A program made the position numbers and the translations under genes. Source: Tindallia sp. MSAO_Bac2 (GTDB taxonomy: Bacteria > Bacillota > Clostridia > Peptostreptococcales > Tindalliaceae). From it: a stretch of DNA of 64,000 nucleotides. Location: positions 44,927 through 108,926 of the forward strand of contig QYZZ01000047.1 of NCBI GenBank assembly GCA_003838145.1. Direction: 5' to 3'. Below, one piece after another: positions 34,144-43,102 of this stretch; the first letter of the stretch is position 1, and each line of letters starts with the position of its first letter. The notes under the pieces were generated by a model. It was not told where the DNA came from. It was given only the letters and a program-made list of their open reading frames with translations, and ran no database searches.

Positions 34144-34824
34144 ATGATGTTATTTGATACAACAGGGATGATATATCTGATTCCGGCCATTATTTTTGCA
34201 ATGTATGCACAAAACAAAGTAAAAACTACATTCGCAAAATACTTAAGAGTGACTACGAGGAAGGGCTATACCGGGCGCGAAGTAGCACGTACAATTTTAG
34301 ACGATCACAGTCTGCAAAATGTACCAGTTGAAATGGCTCAGGGGTATCTTTCGGATCATTATGATCCGCGAAACCGTGTACTGCGCTTGTCGAGAGAAGT
34401 CTATCAGGGAACTTCCGTTGCTGCTGTCAGCGTTGCGGCGCATGAAGTTGGACATGCCCTGCAGCATGCCAATGGTTATGCACCACTGACCATTCGGAAC
34501 TCCATCTTTCCCATTGCAAGTTTTGGTTCGTCCATGGCTTGGTTCTTTGTTATTGGTGGTTTTATCTTTAACTCAATTAACCTGATAGATGTAGGGATTT
34601 TATTGTATCTTGCCGCCGTAATCTTTCAGGTTGTGACTTTGCCTGTAGAGTTTAATGCCAGCAATAGAGCGATGCAGCTGCTTGGCAGCAATGGATTTAT
34701 CACCCAGGATGAAGCAACGCATTCTAAAAAAGTTCTGAATGCAGCAGCCCTTACCTATGTAGCTGCAATGGCAACAGCTCTAGCTCAATTATTAAGGCTG
34801 ATTGCACTGAGAAATCGAAGATAG
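34144..34824 (+). CDS. Membrane zinc metallopeptidase (YugP family)
   Basis: A 227-residue integral membrane protease. The zinc motif HExxH is in VAAHEVGHALQHA (about residues 98-110). Membrane helices lie at the N-terminus (MIYLIPAIIFAMYA), at about 130-155 and 160-180. EFNASNRAMQLL supplies the likely third ligand Glu. ATG 34144 follows GAGGTG. Substrate is unknown; the gene closes the dapF-to-protease run before a terminator. Confidence 0.9.
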   Translation: MMLFDTTGMIYLIPAIIFAMYAQNKVKTTFAKYLRVTTRKGYTGREVARTILDDHSLQNVPVEMAQGYLSDHYDPRNRVLRLSREVYQGTSVAAVSVAAHEVGHALQHANGYAPLTIRNSIFPIASFGSSMAWFFVIGGFIFNSINLIDVGILLYLAAVIFQVVTLPVEFNASNRAMQLLGSNGFITQDEATHSKKVLNAAALTYVAAMATALAQLLRLIALRNRR

Positions 34825-34835
34825 CTGAACCTGAG

Positions 34836-34863
34836 AGAAGGCGTTACACGCGCCTTTCTTTTT
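34836..34863 (+). terminator. Terminator before rsmB
   Basis: AGAAGGCG and CGCCTTTCT form a short stem around TTACACG, ending in TTTCTTTTT. It lies 11 bases after the metallopeptidase stop. Confidence 0.75.
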
Positions 34864-34935
34864 GCTTGGATTAAGAATAATAGCTTTCCAAGAACGGGTA
34901 AGGACAGGTTTAACTTGATCATAGGAGTGAAGGCG

Positions 34936-36246
34936 TTGAGAGGATCTCCCCGGGAGGCGGCAGTTAAGGTAATTCAAGAAGTAATGGAAGAAAAATCCTT
35001 TTCCAATCTTGCCGTTAATGAATATTTGAAAAATACCAATTGGTCTGAGGCTGATGCAAATCTATTTGTAACTTTGGTTTACGGAACTCTGGAACAATAT
35101 CAGCTGATGAATTTTTTTTTACAGAAAATAAGTCGGAGACCTATAAAAAAACTAGATCCAGGCATTCGGATCCTTATGCTTGTTTCAATTTATCAACTGA
35201 TGAATTTAGACCGGGTACCGGACTATGCGGTGGTAAATGAAGCGGTTAATTTGTCAAGAAAAATAAATCCATCAGCATCAGGTTTCGTTAATGGTGCTCT
35301 TAGAAACATCATCCGACAAAAAAAGACTTTGAAGCAATCGGTTCCGAAGGGGATGGATTCTGATTCACTTGCCCTTCGTTTTTCTTATCCTAAATGGATA
35401 ATTAAAGAATTATTAAAAGAATACAATGAAGATACAACCATAAACATTTTGACAGCGTCCCAAAAGGTACCTGATGTTTTTATTCGTTGTAACAGACTGA
35501 AGTGTCATGAAGATGAATTAATATCCTCATTAAAAGAGGAAGGAGTACTGGCAGAAAAAACCAACTGGCTTCCAGAGGCCTTAAGAATAGAAAAAGCTTC
35601 TATTAGCCTAACGGATACAGCGGCCTATCAAAGTGGTTGGTTTCAGATTCAGAGCATCAGTTCCATGTTGGCGGTGGATGCCCTTGACCCGCAACCGGGA
35701 GATCAGGTACTGGATATGGCAGCAGCACCGGGTGGCAAAAGCCTTTTTATGGCAGAACGAATGAAAGATATAGGTTTTATTTTGGCCAGAGATCTTTCGG
35801 TGGGTCGGCTAAAACAGCTTGAGGAGCATCGAGATCGTATGGGAATCACTTGCATCAAAACCCAGGTTTTTAATGCTACTCAGGATGATCCTTCATTGAA
35901 AGGCAAAATGGACAAAATCCTGTTGGATGCTCCCTGTTCCAGTTTGGGAATGATTCGCAGAAAACCAGAAATCAAGTACGCCAACAAAAGCAAGGGAACG
36001 TTAAAACAAATGGCTACACTTGGATTAGGGATGCTGGAAATGGCAGCAGAATTTGTCAGACCGGGTGGATGCATACTATATTCTACCTGTACGTTATTCT
36101 CTTATGAGAATCAGGATGTAGTATACTTGTTTTTAGAAAAGCATCCTCATTTTCAATTGACACCAGAAGGTATGAAATTTTTAAATCCAGCCATTCACCC
36201 TGACCTTGACGGTTTTTTCATGGCAAAGCTGAAGCGGCTAGAGTAG
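34936..36246 (+). CDS. rsmB: 16S rRNA m5C967 methyltransferase
   Basis: A 436-residue RsmB/Sun. The N-terminal NusB-like RNA-binding domain (1-140) has EAAVKVIQEV and DYAVVNEAVNLSRK. The SAM domain has DMAAAPGGKSLFMAE, the DAPCSSLGMIRRKPE motif with the release Cys, and YSTCTLFSYENQDVV with the catalytic Cys. Start: TTG 34936 is eight bases after AGGAG and gives the typical short N-terminus; GTG 34927 and TTG 34915 are alternatives. Confidence 0.93.
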   Translation: MRGSPREAAVKVIQEVMEEKSFSNLAVNEYLKNTNWSEADANLFVTLVYGTLEQYQLMNFFLQKISRRPIKKLDPGIRILMLVSIYQLMNLDRVPDYAVVNEAVNLSRKINPSASGFVNGALRNIIRQKKTLKQSVPKGMDSDSLALRFSYPKWIIKELLKEYNEDTTINILTASQKVPDVFIRCNRLKCHEDELISSLKEEGVLAEKTNWLPEALRIEKASISLTDTAAYQSGWFQIQSISSMLAVDALDPQPGDQVLDMAAAPGGKSLFMAERMKDIGFILARDLSVGRLKQLEEHRDRMGITCIKTQVFNATQDDPSLKGKMDKILLDAPCSSLGMIRRKPEIKYANKSKGTLKQMATLGLGMLEMAAEFVRPGGCILYSTCTLFSYENQDVVYLFLEKHPHFQLTPEGMKFLNPAIHPDLDGFFMAKLKRLE

Positions 36247-36257
36247 GAGGTTTACGA

Positions 36258-37286
36258 TTGAAAAAAGATTTGAAATCTTTTACCCGAAAAGAGATCATAT
36301 TGGAAATGGCATCATTAGAATGGCCCCCTTATCGGGCAAATCAAATATTCCAGTGGATACAAAAGGGATGCAGTGACTTTGCAGAAATGACAAATCTTTC
36401 CAAAATCATGAGAGAGACATTATCTAAAAACTATATCCTGACATCATTATGGCAAGTAAGTAAGCAAACTTCACAGGATGGGACAGAGAAATATCTTTTA
36501 GAGTTACCGGACGGTGAACTAATCGAAACTGTTTTGATGCGGTATAAGCATGGCAACAGCCTGTGCCTGTCTTCACAAGTCGGCTGCGCCATGGGTTGTC
36601 AATTTTGTGCATCCGGAATGGAAGGTCTGTCAAGAAACCTTAGTGCCGGCGAAATGCTGGACCAGATTCTCTTTGTTTCCAGGGACATCAAAGAACGTAT
36701 TTCTCATGTGGTAATGATGGGTAGTGGAGAACCTTTACAGAACCTGGAGGAAGTAGTAAAATTATTAAACATTATCAATGATAAACAGGGATTGAATATC
36801 AGTTTACGGCATGTTACCGTCTCCACCTGTGGTTTAGTTCCTCAGATCTATGAGTTGGCTGAATACAAGCTACCCATTAATTTAGCCATTTCACTGCATG
36901 CTGCATCTGATAATATTCGAAAAAGCATGATGCCTATTGCTGAAAGGTATAGTATTGATGAACTGCTGGAAGCATGTGATGCCTATGTAGATAAGACTAA
37001 TCGTCGGATTACTTATGAATACGCTTTGGTACCGGGCATAAATGATTATCCGGATGAAATAAATAAATTAGCACAAAAGCTAAAGGGAAAATTGTGTCAC
37101 GTGAATTTGATTCCTGTCAATCCGGTGGATGACGTATTTCCGGCTCATCATCACCATAAAGGATATCATCATATTGTCGAATTCCTTGAAAAGGAAGGTA
37201 TCTCAGCGACGATTCGACGAGAGCTGGGGGCTGATATAGATGCAGCCTGCGGTCAACTAAAACGGCGCAGCAAAGCTGATCTTTAA
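36258..37286 (+). CDS. rlmN: 23S rRNA/tRNA adenine C2-methyltransferase RlmN
   Basis: A 342-residue radical SAM enzyme methylating A2503 of 23S rRNA and A37 of some tRNAs. The 4Fe-4S motif is CAMGCQFCASG (about residues 112-122). MMGSGEPLQN and HVTVSTCGLVP are radical SAM landmarks, and the C-terminal Cys that bears the methyl is in DIDAACGQLK. Start is TTG 36258 following TAGGAGG. It lies between rsmB and the phosphatase-kinase pair, the conserved Firmicute order. Confidence 0.96.
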   Translation: MKKDLKSFTRKEIILEMASLEWPPYRANQIFQWIQKGCSDFAEMTNLSKIMRETLSKNYILTSLWQVSKQTSQDGTEKYLLELPDGELIETVLMRYKHGNSLCLSSQVGCAMGCQFCASGMEGLSRNLSAGEMLDQILFVSRDIKERISHVVMMGSGEPLQNLEEVVKLLNIINDKQGLNISLRHVTVSTCGLVPQIYELAEYKLPINLAISLHAASDNIRKSMMPIAERYSIDELLEACDAYVDKTNRRITYEYALVPGINDYPDEINKLAQKLKGKLCHVNLIPVNPVDDVFPAHHHHKGYHHIVEFLEKEGISATIRRELGADIDAACGQLKRRSKADL

Positions 37287-37304
37287 TAACAGGAGGAAGT
37301 ATCC

Positions 37305-38063
37305 ATGGAAATAGGTGTTCTGACGGATACCGGTAAAATTCGAGAGATAAATCAGGATGACTATTTAATCCATGAAAATAGCTATTGTATGTTTATGGTA
37401 GCTGATGGAATGGGTGGACATAGTTGTGGCGAAATAGCCAGCAAAATGGCTCTTGAGGCTGTATGTAAACAGGCTGGTTCAAAACTGAATAATAATGTGG
37501 ATGTAGCTTCTGTAACCGGTATTTTAAACGAGGCATTTCATAAGGCTAATCAACAAATTATGCAATATGCCAATGAAAATCCGGAATGTCATGGTATGGG
37601 AACTACTCTTTCTATGATTTGGATAAAAGATCATCACGGTGTTATTGCTCATGTAGGAGACAGTCGGATATATTTACTTCGGAATAAAGAACTATTTCAG
37701 CTTACAGAAGATCATTCCCTTGTGGCAGAACTTTTTAGGAGAGGTGAAATAACAGAGGAAGAAGCTCTGGTTCACCCACAAAAGCATGTTATTACTAGAG
37801 CAATGGGAATCGATGAGACATTGAGGGCTGATTATATTCCATTGGAATTTAAACCGGATGACGTTCTTTTGCTGTGTACAGACGGTGTAACTAATTTAAT
37901 ATGTGATGATGAATTGAGAAGCAATCTTATGAACATTAAATCAGCTTCAAAAACCGCTAAAGCATTAATTGAAATGGCTAATGAGCGAGGCGGATATGAC
38001 AACAGTACAGCTATTATTGTCAGACGACTTTTGTCTGAACCGGAAGGCAGGTGTTCTTATTGA
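37305..38063 (+). CDS. prpC: PP2C-type Ser/Thr phosphatase (PrpC/Stp)
   Basis: A 252-residue PPM phosphatase. Metal-binding residues are in NQDDYLI, MVADGMGGHSCGEIAS, LLLCTDGVTNLI and GGYDNSTAIIV. It dephosphorylates targets of, and probably, the PASTA kinase coded next. AGGAGG precedes the ATG. Its stop (38061-38063) overlaps the TTG start of prkC, so phosphatase and kinase are coupled. Confidence 0.95.
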   Translation: MEIGVLTDTGKIREINQDDYLIHENSYCMFMVADGMGGHSCGEIASKMALEAVCKQAGSKLNNNVDVASVTGILNEAFHKANQQIMQYANENPECHGMGTTLSMIWIKDHHGVIAHVGDSRIYLLRNKELFQLTEDHSLVAELFRRGEITEEEALVHPQKHVITRAMGIDETLRADYIPLEFKPDDVLLLCTDGVTNLICDDELRSNLMNIKSASKTAKALIEMANERGGYDNSTAIIVRRLLSEPEGRCSY

Positions 38064-40036
38064 TTGGAACGATGCTTGGAAACAGGTATGAAATACTCGA
38101 AAAAATAGGCGGCGGCGGGATGGCTATGGTTTACAAAGCGAAATGCCACTTACTGAACCGCAATGTTGCCGTAAAAATACTCAGAGACGAATTAATTAGC
38201 GATAAAGATTTGGTTAATAAATTTAAACGTGAATCTCAGGCTGTAGCCAGCCTTTCACATCCCAACATCGTCAATGTGTACGACGTTGGGCAGGTCGATG
38301 ATTTGTATTATATGGTAATGGAAATGGTAGAGGGCAAAACCTTGAAAAAAATTATAAAGGAAAAGGGTGCCCTGCATCAGGAAGAAATAATTCATTACTC
38401 TAAACAAATTGCCAATGCTCTCAGACATGCTCATGAAAACTATGTTATTCACCGCGACATCAAGCCGCAAAATGTATTGATTACGGAAGATCATCGGGCA
38501 AAATTAACAGATTTTGGTATAGCTCTGTCATCCAGCACCAATACTCTTACTAATACCGGAAACCTTGTCGGCTCTGTGCACTACTTTTCGCCCGAACAGG
38601 CAAGAGGTGGATATACAGATGCAAAATCGGATTTATATTCCCTGGGTATTGTCATGTACGAAATGGCTACCGGGAAGCTCCCCTTTGAAGGGGAAAGCCC
38701 CATTACCGTTGCACTCAAACACCTGCAGGAAGAACCTGAACCGCCATCCAATATAAACACTACAGTTTCTGAAGGTCTGGAAAGCATCATCATGAAACTG
38801 ATTGAAAAAGATCAAATATCAAGGTTTCAAAGTGCTTCAACTCTAATAGAATCTTTAAATCAGCTAGAAACTGACCCGGATTATGTACTGGATGATATTG
38901 TGGAAGAAATTGATGAAAATCCAACTCACGTAAACGGATATTCAGAAGGAGAAGAAATACTTAAAATGACTGGCAAAAATACAACACGCAAAAAGAGAAA
39001 TAGTAACAAAAAGAATCACAAAACAAAAGTTGTTCTCGTTGCAGGAGTATTGACAGCACTTGTGGCGGCATTACTGTTTACTTTTGGGTTGTTTTATGTT
39101 AGCAACCTTTTCCAGACATCGGATGAAATAGACGTACCTGATTTAATTGGAATGCACTTGGAAGATGCACAGACTACTTTGGAAGAACTTGGACTTCAGC
39201 ATCGAGTGGAATATCGATTTGATAGTGAAAGTGATGAAGACACAGTAGTTTCACAAAATCCGTCTGCCGGGATGAGTGTCCGGGAGAGTTTTCCGGTGGA
39301 ACTGGTGGTTAGTACAGGCGAAGAAACGGTTGAAGTACCGGATGTAATGTATCAGACACGGGATGATGCTGTGTTCAAATTGGAAGATGCAGGATTTGAT
39401 GTTGGTCAAGTTGAATATGCAACCAGTGATATGCCGTCGGGAACCGTTATAAGCCAGGATCCCAGAGCTGGATCTGGTCTGGCTCAGGGTCATGCCGTTA
39501 ATTTGATAATTAGTGAAGGACCTGAATATGAGGTAGTAATCATGCCGGATCTTGTTGGATCTACTGTTGACAGTGCGCGTGAAACATTACAGGATCTTAA
39601 CCTGAATATTGGAACCATACGTGAAGAACATAGTGATGAATATGTTGAAGATATCGTTATTCAGCAGAGTGTAGTTTCTGGCCGTGAAGTGCCTGAGGGC
39701 ACTAATATATCTTTAACCGTCAGTTTGGGTGTTGACGCACCACAGGTTGAAGATACGGATCTTGTGGAGGATGTACCTGCTGATGATGAGCCGGAACCGG
39801 GCTCAGAAGAACAAAGATCCAGAACGTTGCAGATTGGACCCGTTGGCAGCAGTGGCACAGTAACAGTTGAACTATATCGCGTCGAGGAAGGTGAGGATAC
39901 TCTTATTTTCACCAAAACTCATAATATTGATGAAGAAGGAAGTACTCTTGAAGCTACTGTTACCGGAGCGGGAACTCAAAACTTCAGAATTGTTATAGAT
40001 GGTACAACAGCTCAAACCGTTGAAATTAACTTTTAG
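38060..40036 (+). CDS. prkC: PASTA-domain Ser/Thr protein kinase
   Basis: A 658-residue membrane kinase. The Hanks kinase domain (10-270) has GGGGMAMVYKA, catalytic Lys near 37, HRDIKPQN near 130 and DFG near 152. A basic stretch precedes one transmembrane helix (about 321-350). Outside lie three PASTA repeats (about 356-423, 424-490, 493-558), each opening with VPDL/VPDV/MPDL, which in relatives sense muropeptides or lipid II. After an acidic linker comes a C-terminal domain of about 70 residues rich in beta-type sequence, not a PASTA. TTG 38060 gives the family opening MIGTMLGNRYEI; AGG lies eight bases before. Confidence 0.95.
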   Translation: MIGTMLGNRYEILEKIGGGGMAMVYKAKCHLLNRNVAVKILRDELISDKDLVNKFKRESQAVASLSHPNIVNVYDVGQVDDLYYMVMEMVEGKTLKKIIKEKGALHQEEIIHYSKQIANALRHAHENYVIHRDIKPQNVLITEDHRAKLTDFGIALSSSTNTLTNTGNLVGSVHYFSPEQARGGYTDAKSDLYSLGIVMYEMATGKLPFEGESPITVALKHLQEEPEPPSNINTTVSEGLESIIMKLIEKDQISRFQSASTLIESLNQLETDPDYVLDDIVEEIDENPTHVNGYSEGEEILKMTGKNTTRKKRNSNKKNHKTKVVLVAGVLTALVAALLFTFGLFYVSNLFQTSDEIDVPDLIGMHLEDAQTTLEELGLQHRVEYRFDSESDEDTVVSQNPSAGMSVRESFPVELVVSTGEETVEVPDVMYQTRDDAVFKLEDAGFDVGQVEYATSDMPSGTVISQDPRAGSGLAQGHAVNLIISEGPEYEVVIMPDLVGSTVDSARETLQDLNLNIGTIREEHSDEYVEDIVIQQSVVSGREVPEGTNISLTVSLGVDAPQVEDTDLVEDVPADDEPEPGSEEQRSRTLQIGPVGSSGTVTVELYRVEEGEDTLIFTKTHNIDEEGSTLEATVTGAGTQNFRIVIDGTTAQTVEINF

Positions 40037-40046
40037 GGAGGAATGT

Positions 40047-40925
40047 ATGAAAAAAGGTCGGATTATTAAAGCGCTTAGCGGTTTCTTTTATGTCCAGAGT
40101 GACCAGTCTGTCATAACGTGCAAGGGAAGGGGTACTTTAAAAAAAACAGGTATTATCCCTGTGACAGGCGATTGGGTTAAGTACACAGTTGTGGATGAAC
40201 TGGCAAAAGAAGGAGTTATTGAGCAGGTTCTTCCGAGAACCAACGAAATGCTTCGTCCTCCTTTAGCTAATCTGGATCAGTTAATGGCTGTTTTCTCTAT
40301 AAAAAATCCTGTTCCAAACTTGGTTTTGCTGGATAGAATACTTTTAAGGGCAGAAGCACAGCGTTTTCATGCCAGTATCTGTTTTAATAAAACGGATCTG
40401 GTCGATGAGAAGGAGATAGGTGAACATTTATCGGGATATCGAAAAATCGGCTATCCTGTGTTTTTTGTCAGCACAAAATCTGGCGAGGGAATGGCTGAGC
40501 TGAAAGAATTTCTACAGGGGAGAACCACAGCTTTGGCAGGTGCATCCGGAGTCGGGAAATCAACAATTATAAATAGTATTTATCCTGAATTTCAACTAAA
40601 AACCGGCGAAATCAGTCACAAAATTCAAAGAGGAAAACACACTACCCGTTACACAGAGTTACTGTCCACAGAACCGGACACCTGGATTGCTGATACGCCT
40701 GGTTTCAGCACACTAAAAGCAAGCGATTTTGACATGGAAGAAATCCGATTCTATTTCAGGGAATTTCTGCATCTTCAGGATGATTGTCGATTTCACTCTT
40801 GTCTGCACTTAAAAGAACCTGGCTGCTCTGTAAAAGAAGCAGTTTATAACGGATATATCATGCAACACCGTTACGAAAATTATAAAAAAATAATCGAAGA
40901 AATTCAATCTAACAGGAGGTATTAA
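40047..40925 (+). CDS. rsgA: Ribosome small subunit GTPase RsgA
   Basis: A 292-residue circularly permuted GTPase that assists late 30S maturation. OB fold (1-70), then G4 NKTDL, G1 GASGVGKSTI, G3 DTPGF and the C-terminal zinc knuckle CRFHSCLHLKEPGCSV. ATG 40047 follows AGGGAGG by five bases; upstream in-frame codons would run into prkC. It is followed within two bases by rpe. Confidence 0.95.
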   Translation: MKKGRIIKALSGFFYVQSDQSVITCKGRGTLKKTGIIPVTGDWVKYTVVDELAKEGVIEQVLPRTNEMLRPPLANLDQLMAVFSIKNPVPNLVLLDRILLRAEAQRFHASICFNKTDLVDEKEIGEHLSGYRKIGYPVFFVSTKSGEGMAELKEFLQGRTTALAGASGVGKSTIINSIYPEFQLKTGEISHKIQRGKHTTRYTELLSTEPDTWIADTPGFSTLKASDFDMEEIRFYFREFLHLQDDCRFHSCLHLKEPGCSVKEAVYNGYIMQHRYENYKKIIEEIQSNRRY

Positions 40926-40926
40926 A

Positions 40927-41604
40927 ATGGTCCAAATAGCCCCTTCTATCCTATCGGCAGATTTTTCCCGACTGGGTGAAGAAGTTAAAATAGTTGAAAG
41001 TGCAGGTAGTGACATGTTGCATATTGATGTAATGGATGGACGATTTGTTCCGAACATTACTATAGGTCCCATTGTCATTAAATCCCTTCGTCAGCAGAGC
41101 AGGCTTCCTTTTGATGTACACTTAATGATTGTAGAGCCCGAAAAATATATCGAAGCTTTTGCGGATGCAGGAGCGGATATTATAACCGTTCAGGCAGAAG
41201 CCTGCCCCCATTTGGATCGAACAATACAACAAATAAAAGCCACCGGTGCTAAAGCAGGAGTAGCGCTGAATCCTTCCACATCTGAATATGTCCTGGACTA
41301 TGTTTTGGATCAACTTGATATGGTGCTGGTAATGTCAGTTAATCCCGGTTTTGGCGGTCAGAAGTTTATACCGGGTATGTTAACGAAAATTGCCATGATT
41401 AAGGATGAGATAACAGCCAGGAAATTAAATACTAAAATCCAGGTGGACGGAGGAATTAATAAGGAAAACATTGCTGAGGTTTCTTTAGCCGGTGCCGACA
41501 TTTTTGTAGCAGGCTCCGCTGTTTTTAATGCAGAAGATCCTTCGAAGGCTGTCAGGGATTTGAAAAAAAAAGCTGAGGTCATAGAGGGTCACACGGAGGA
41601 ATAA
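40927..41604 (+). CDS. rpe: Ribulose-phosphate 3-epimerase
   Basis: A 225-residue TIM barrel interconverting ribulose 5-phosphate and xylulose 5-phosphate. IAPSILSADF, HIDVMDGRFVPN, FDVHLMIVEPE, MSVNPGFGGQKF and QVDGGINKENI are the usual active-site segments. AGGAGG precedes the ATG. It lies in the rsgA-rpe-thiN order conserved in Firmicutes. Confidence 0.97.
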   Translation: MVQIAPSILSADFSRLGEEVKIVESAGSDMLHIDVMDGRFVPNITIGPIVIKSLRQQSRLPFDVHLMIVEPEKYIEAFADAGADIITVQAEACPHLDRTIQQIKATGAKAGVALNPSTSEYVLDYVLDQLDMVLVMSVNPGFGGQKFIPGMLTKIAMIKDEITARKLNTKIQVDGGINKENIAEVSLAGADIFVAGSAVFNAEDPSKAVRDLKKKAEVIEGHTEE

Positions 41605-41606
41605 AC

Positions 41607-42248
41607 ATGAAGATACTGATCATTACCAATGGAGATATCAGTGATTTGTTTTTTCTGCAGGAAAAAATTAAAGATCATGATTATTTGATTTGCGTGGACG
41701 GAGCAGCTCGCTATTTACGCAAGATTCAGCAGAAGCCGGATTTGATGGTTGGAGATATGGATTCTGTCAGCGATGAAGATTTGTCGTGGATCGAATCCTT
41801 TAAAATACCGGTTAAACGTTATAAAACAAGAAAAGACTATACTGATACGGAAATAGCCATTGATGCTGCACTGGACCATAATGCGCGTTTTATTACGATT
41901 TTAGGTGCTGTGGGAAACAGGTTGGATCATAGCTTAAGTAATATTTTTCTTTTGAAGAAAATAGACGACGCAGGCATTGAAGGGTTAATTGCAGACAAAA
42001 GCTTTGAACTTCAATACCTCAATAAGGATAAACAGTTGGATTGGAAGCGGGGGGAAGTTGTATCCTTTATTCCAATCGATCAAGAAGAAGCCATCCTCTC
42101 TTTGGATGGCTTTGAATACCCTCTTGAAAATAAAGCTGTGTCCAGGGGGACTAGCCTGTGTGTCAGCAATGTTGTTGCTCGTGACTGTCCCTCGGTCATT
42201 ATAAATAATGGTAGTATATTAGCGGTTAGAAACAAAAAAGTCCCTTAA
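41607..42248 (+). CDS. thiN: Thiamine pyrophosphokinase
   Basis: A 213-residue enzyme making thiamine diphosphate from thiamine and ATP. CVDGAARYL, LMVGDMDSVSDED and YTDTEIAIDAA hold the Asp-rich metal site, and LGAVGNRLDHSLSN is the family signature. It starts two bases after rpe. Its last codons lie in a terminator hairpin shared with convergent rpmB. Confidence 0.93.
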   Translation: MKILIITNGDISDLFFLQEKIKDHDYLICVDGAARYLRKIQQKPDLMVGDMDSVSDEDLSWIESFKIPVKRYKTRKDYTDTEIAIDAALDHNARFITILGAVGNRLDHSLSNIFLLKKIDDAGIEGLIADKSFELQYLNKDKQLDWKRGEVVSFIPIDQEEAILSLDGFEYPLENKAVSRGTSLCVSNVVARDCPSVIINNGSILAVRNKKVP

Positions 42249-42277
42249 CCCGATAATATATCAGTTAAGAAACTTTT
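42234..42277. terminator. Bidirectional terminator between thiN and rpmB
   Basis: AAAAAAGTCCCTTAAC pairs with GTTAAGAAACTTTT, with two or three G-U/mismatch positions, round ATATATCA-type loop sequence. Both strands end in T-rich runs; the left arm is inside the end of thiN. It stops thiN and rpmB transcripts from both sides. Confidence 0.75.
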
Positions 42278-42292
42278 GCTGTTGTCTTATCA

Positions 42293-42484
42293 TTATAAAG
42301 CTCTTTCAATTCTACCGGAGCGCAAGCACCGGGTGCAGACATTGACTCTTCTTGTGGAACCGTTAACAACTGCTTTAACTTTTCGAAGGTTTGGCAGCCA
42401 TACTCGCTTGTTATGACGATTGGAGTGACTGACACTGCTTCCGAATACTTTCCCTTTGTTACATACGAAACATGTTTTAGCCAA
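42293..42484 (-). CDS. rpmB: 50S ribosomal protein L28
   Basis: A 63-residue bL28 with zinc-type Cys pairs CFVCNKG and CTRCLRSG, and the typical SHSNRHNKRVWLPNL core. Start is TTG 42484 (giving MAKTC after initiation) behind AGGAGGTG. It is alone and convergent to thiN, with its own promoter; in Bacillus rpmB lies in the same neighbourhood upstream of the Asp23-DAK2 genes. Confidence 0.96.
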   Translation of the reverse strand: MAKTCFVCNKGKVFGSSVSHSNRHNKRVWLPNLRKVKAVVNGSTRRVNVCTRCLRSGRIERAL

Positions 42485-42529
42485 GATGATACACCTCCTT
42501 TGAGCAAGGTCAACCTTTAAAACATTGTA

Positions 42530-42558
42530 ATACTATCATACTTTCACTACTTTTGCAA
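42530..42558 (-). promoter_or_regulatory. Promoter for rpmB
   Basis: On the minus strand TTGCAA (42558-42553), 17 bases, TAGTAT (42535-42530), about 45 bases before the rpmB start. The rest of the interval up to 42728 holds no other gene that I can support. Confidence 0.65.
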
Positions 42559-42728
42559 CACTCAAGCAAATACATTTAAGTATCTAATAGGTATAATGAT
42601 GGCTTGGTGCTTATGCCTTGAACTATCAGCTCACTTACTATACAATAAAGATATATTTTTAGCAACATATTTTTAAAATTGAATTCATTTATTTTTGAGT
42701 AAATGAGTTTTAAGAAGGAGGAACTTAA

Positions 42729-43085
42729 ATGCCCGGGAAGTTAACCAATCAGTATGGAACTACAATAATCGATGACCATGTGCTGGCTTCTATAGCCGGA
42801 CTGTCTGCCATGGAATGCTACGGTGTGGTTGGTATGGTTACCAAAACCGCTGCCGGAGGACTGGTGGAATTATTTAAAAGAGAGCAATCAAGCAGAGGCG
42901 TTAAAGTGAATACCAACGAGAATGAAATTCAAATTGACTTATTTGTCATCATTGAATTCGGCACTCGTATTTCTGTTGTGGCTAACAATATCATTGAAAA
43001 AGTCAAATACAATATCGAAACCCTGACAGGCATGGACGTTAAAAAAGTCAACGTCAATATCCAGGGCGTGCGTGTGCACAAGTAA
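42729..43085 (+). CDS. Asp23/Gls24 family envelope-stress protein
   Basis: A 118-residue Asp23 domain (YloU-like): GTTIIDDHVLASIAGLSAMECYGVVGM at the start, with VVANNIIEKVKYNIETLTG and VNVNIQGVRV at the end. The family includes membrane-associated alkaline-shock proteins. AAGGAGG precedes the ATG. It stands directly before the DAK2 protein, an order kept in nearly all Firmicutes. Confidence 0.92.
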   Translation: MPGKLTNQYGTTIIDDHVLASIAGLSAMECYGVVGMVTKTAAGGLVELFKREQSSRGVKVNTNENEIQIDLFVIIEFGTRISVVANNIIEKVKYNIETLTGMDVKKVNVNIQGVRVHK

Positions 43086-43102
43086 TTTAAGGAGGTACAG
43101 TT

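Noticed and set aside
42265..42513. Minus-strand frame overlapping rpmB
   Set aside because: rpmB in the other frame is a clear L28 with zinc Cys; this frame is its shadow.
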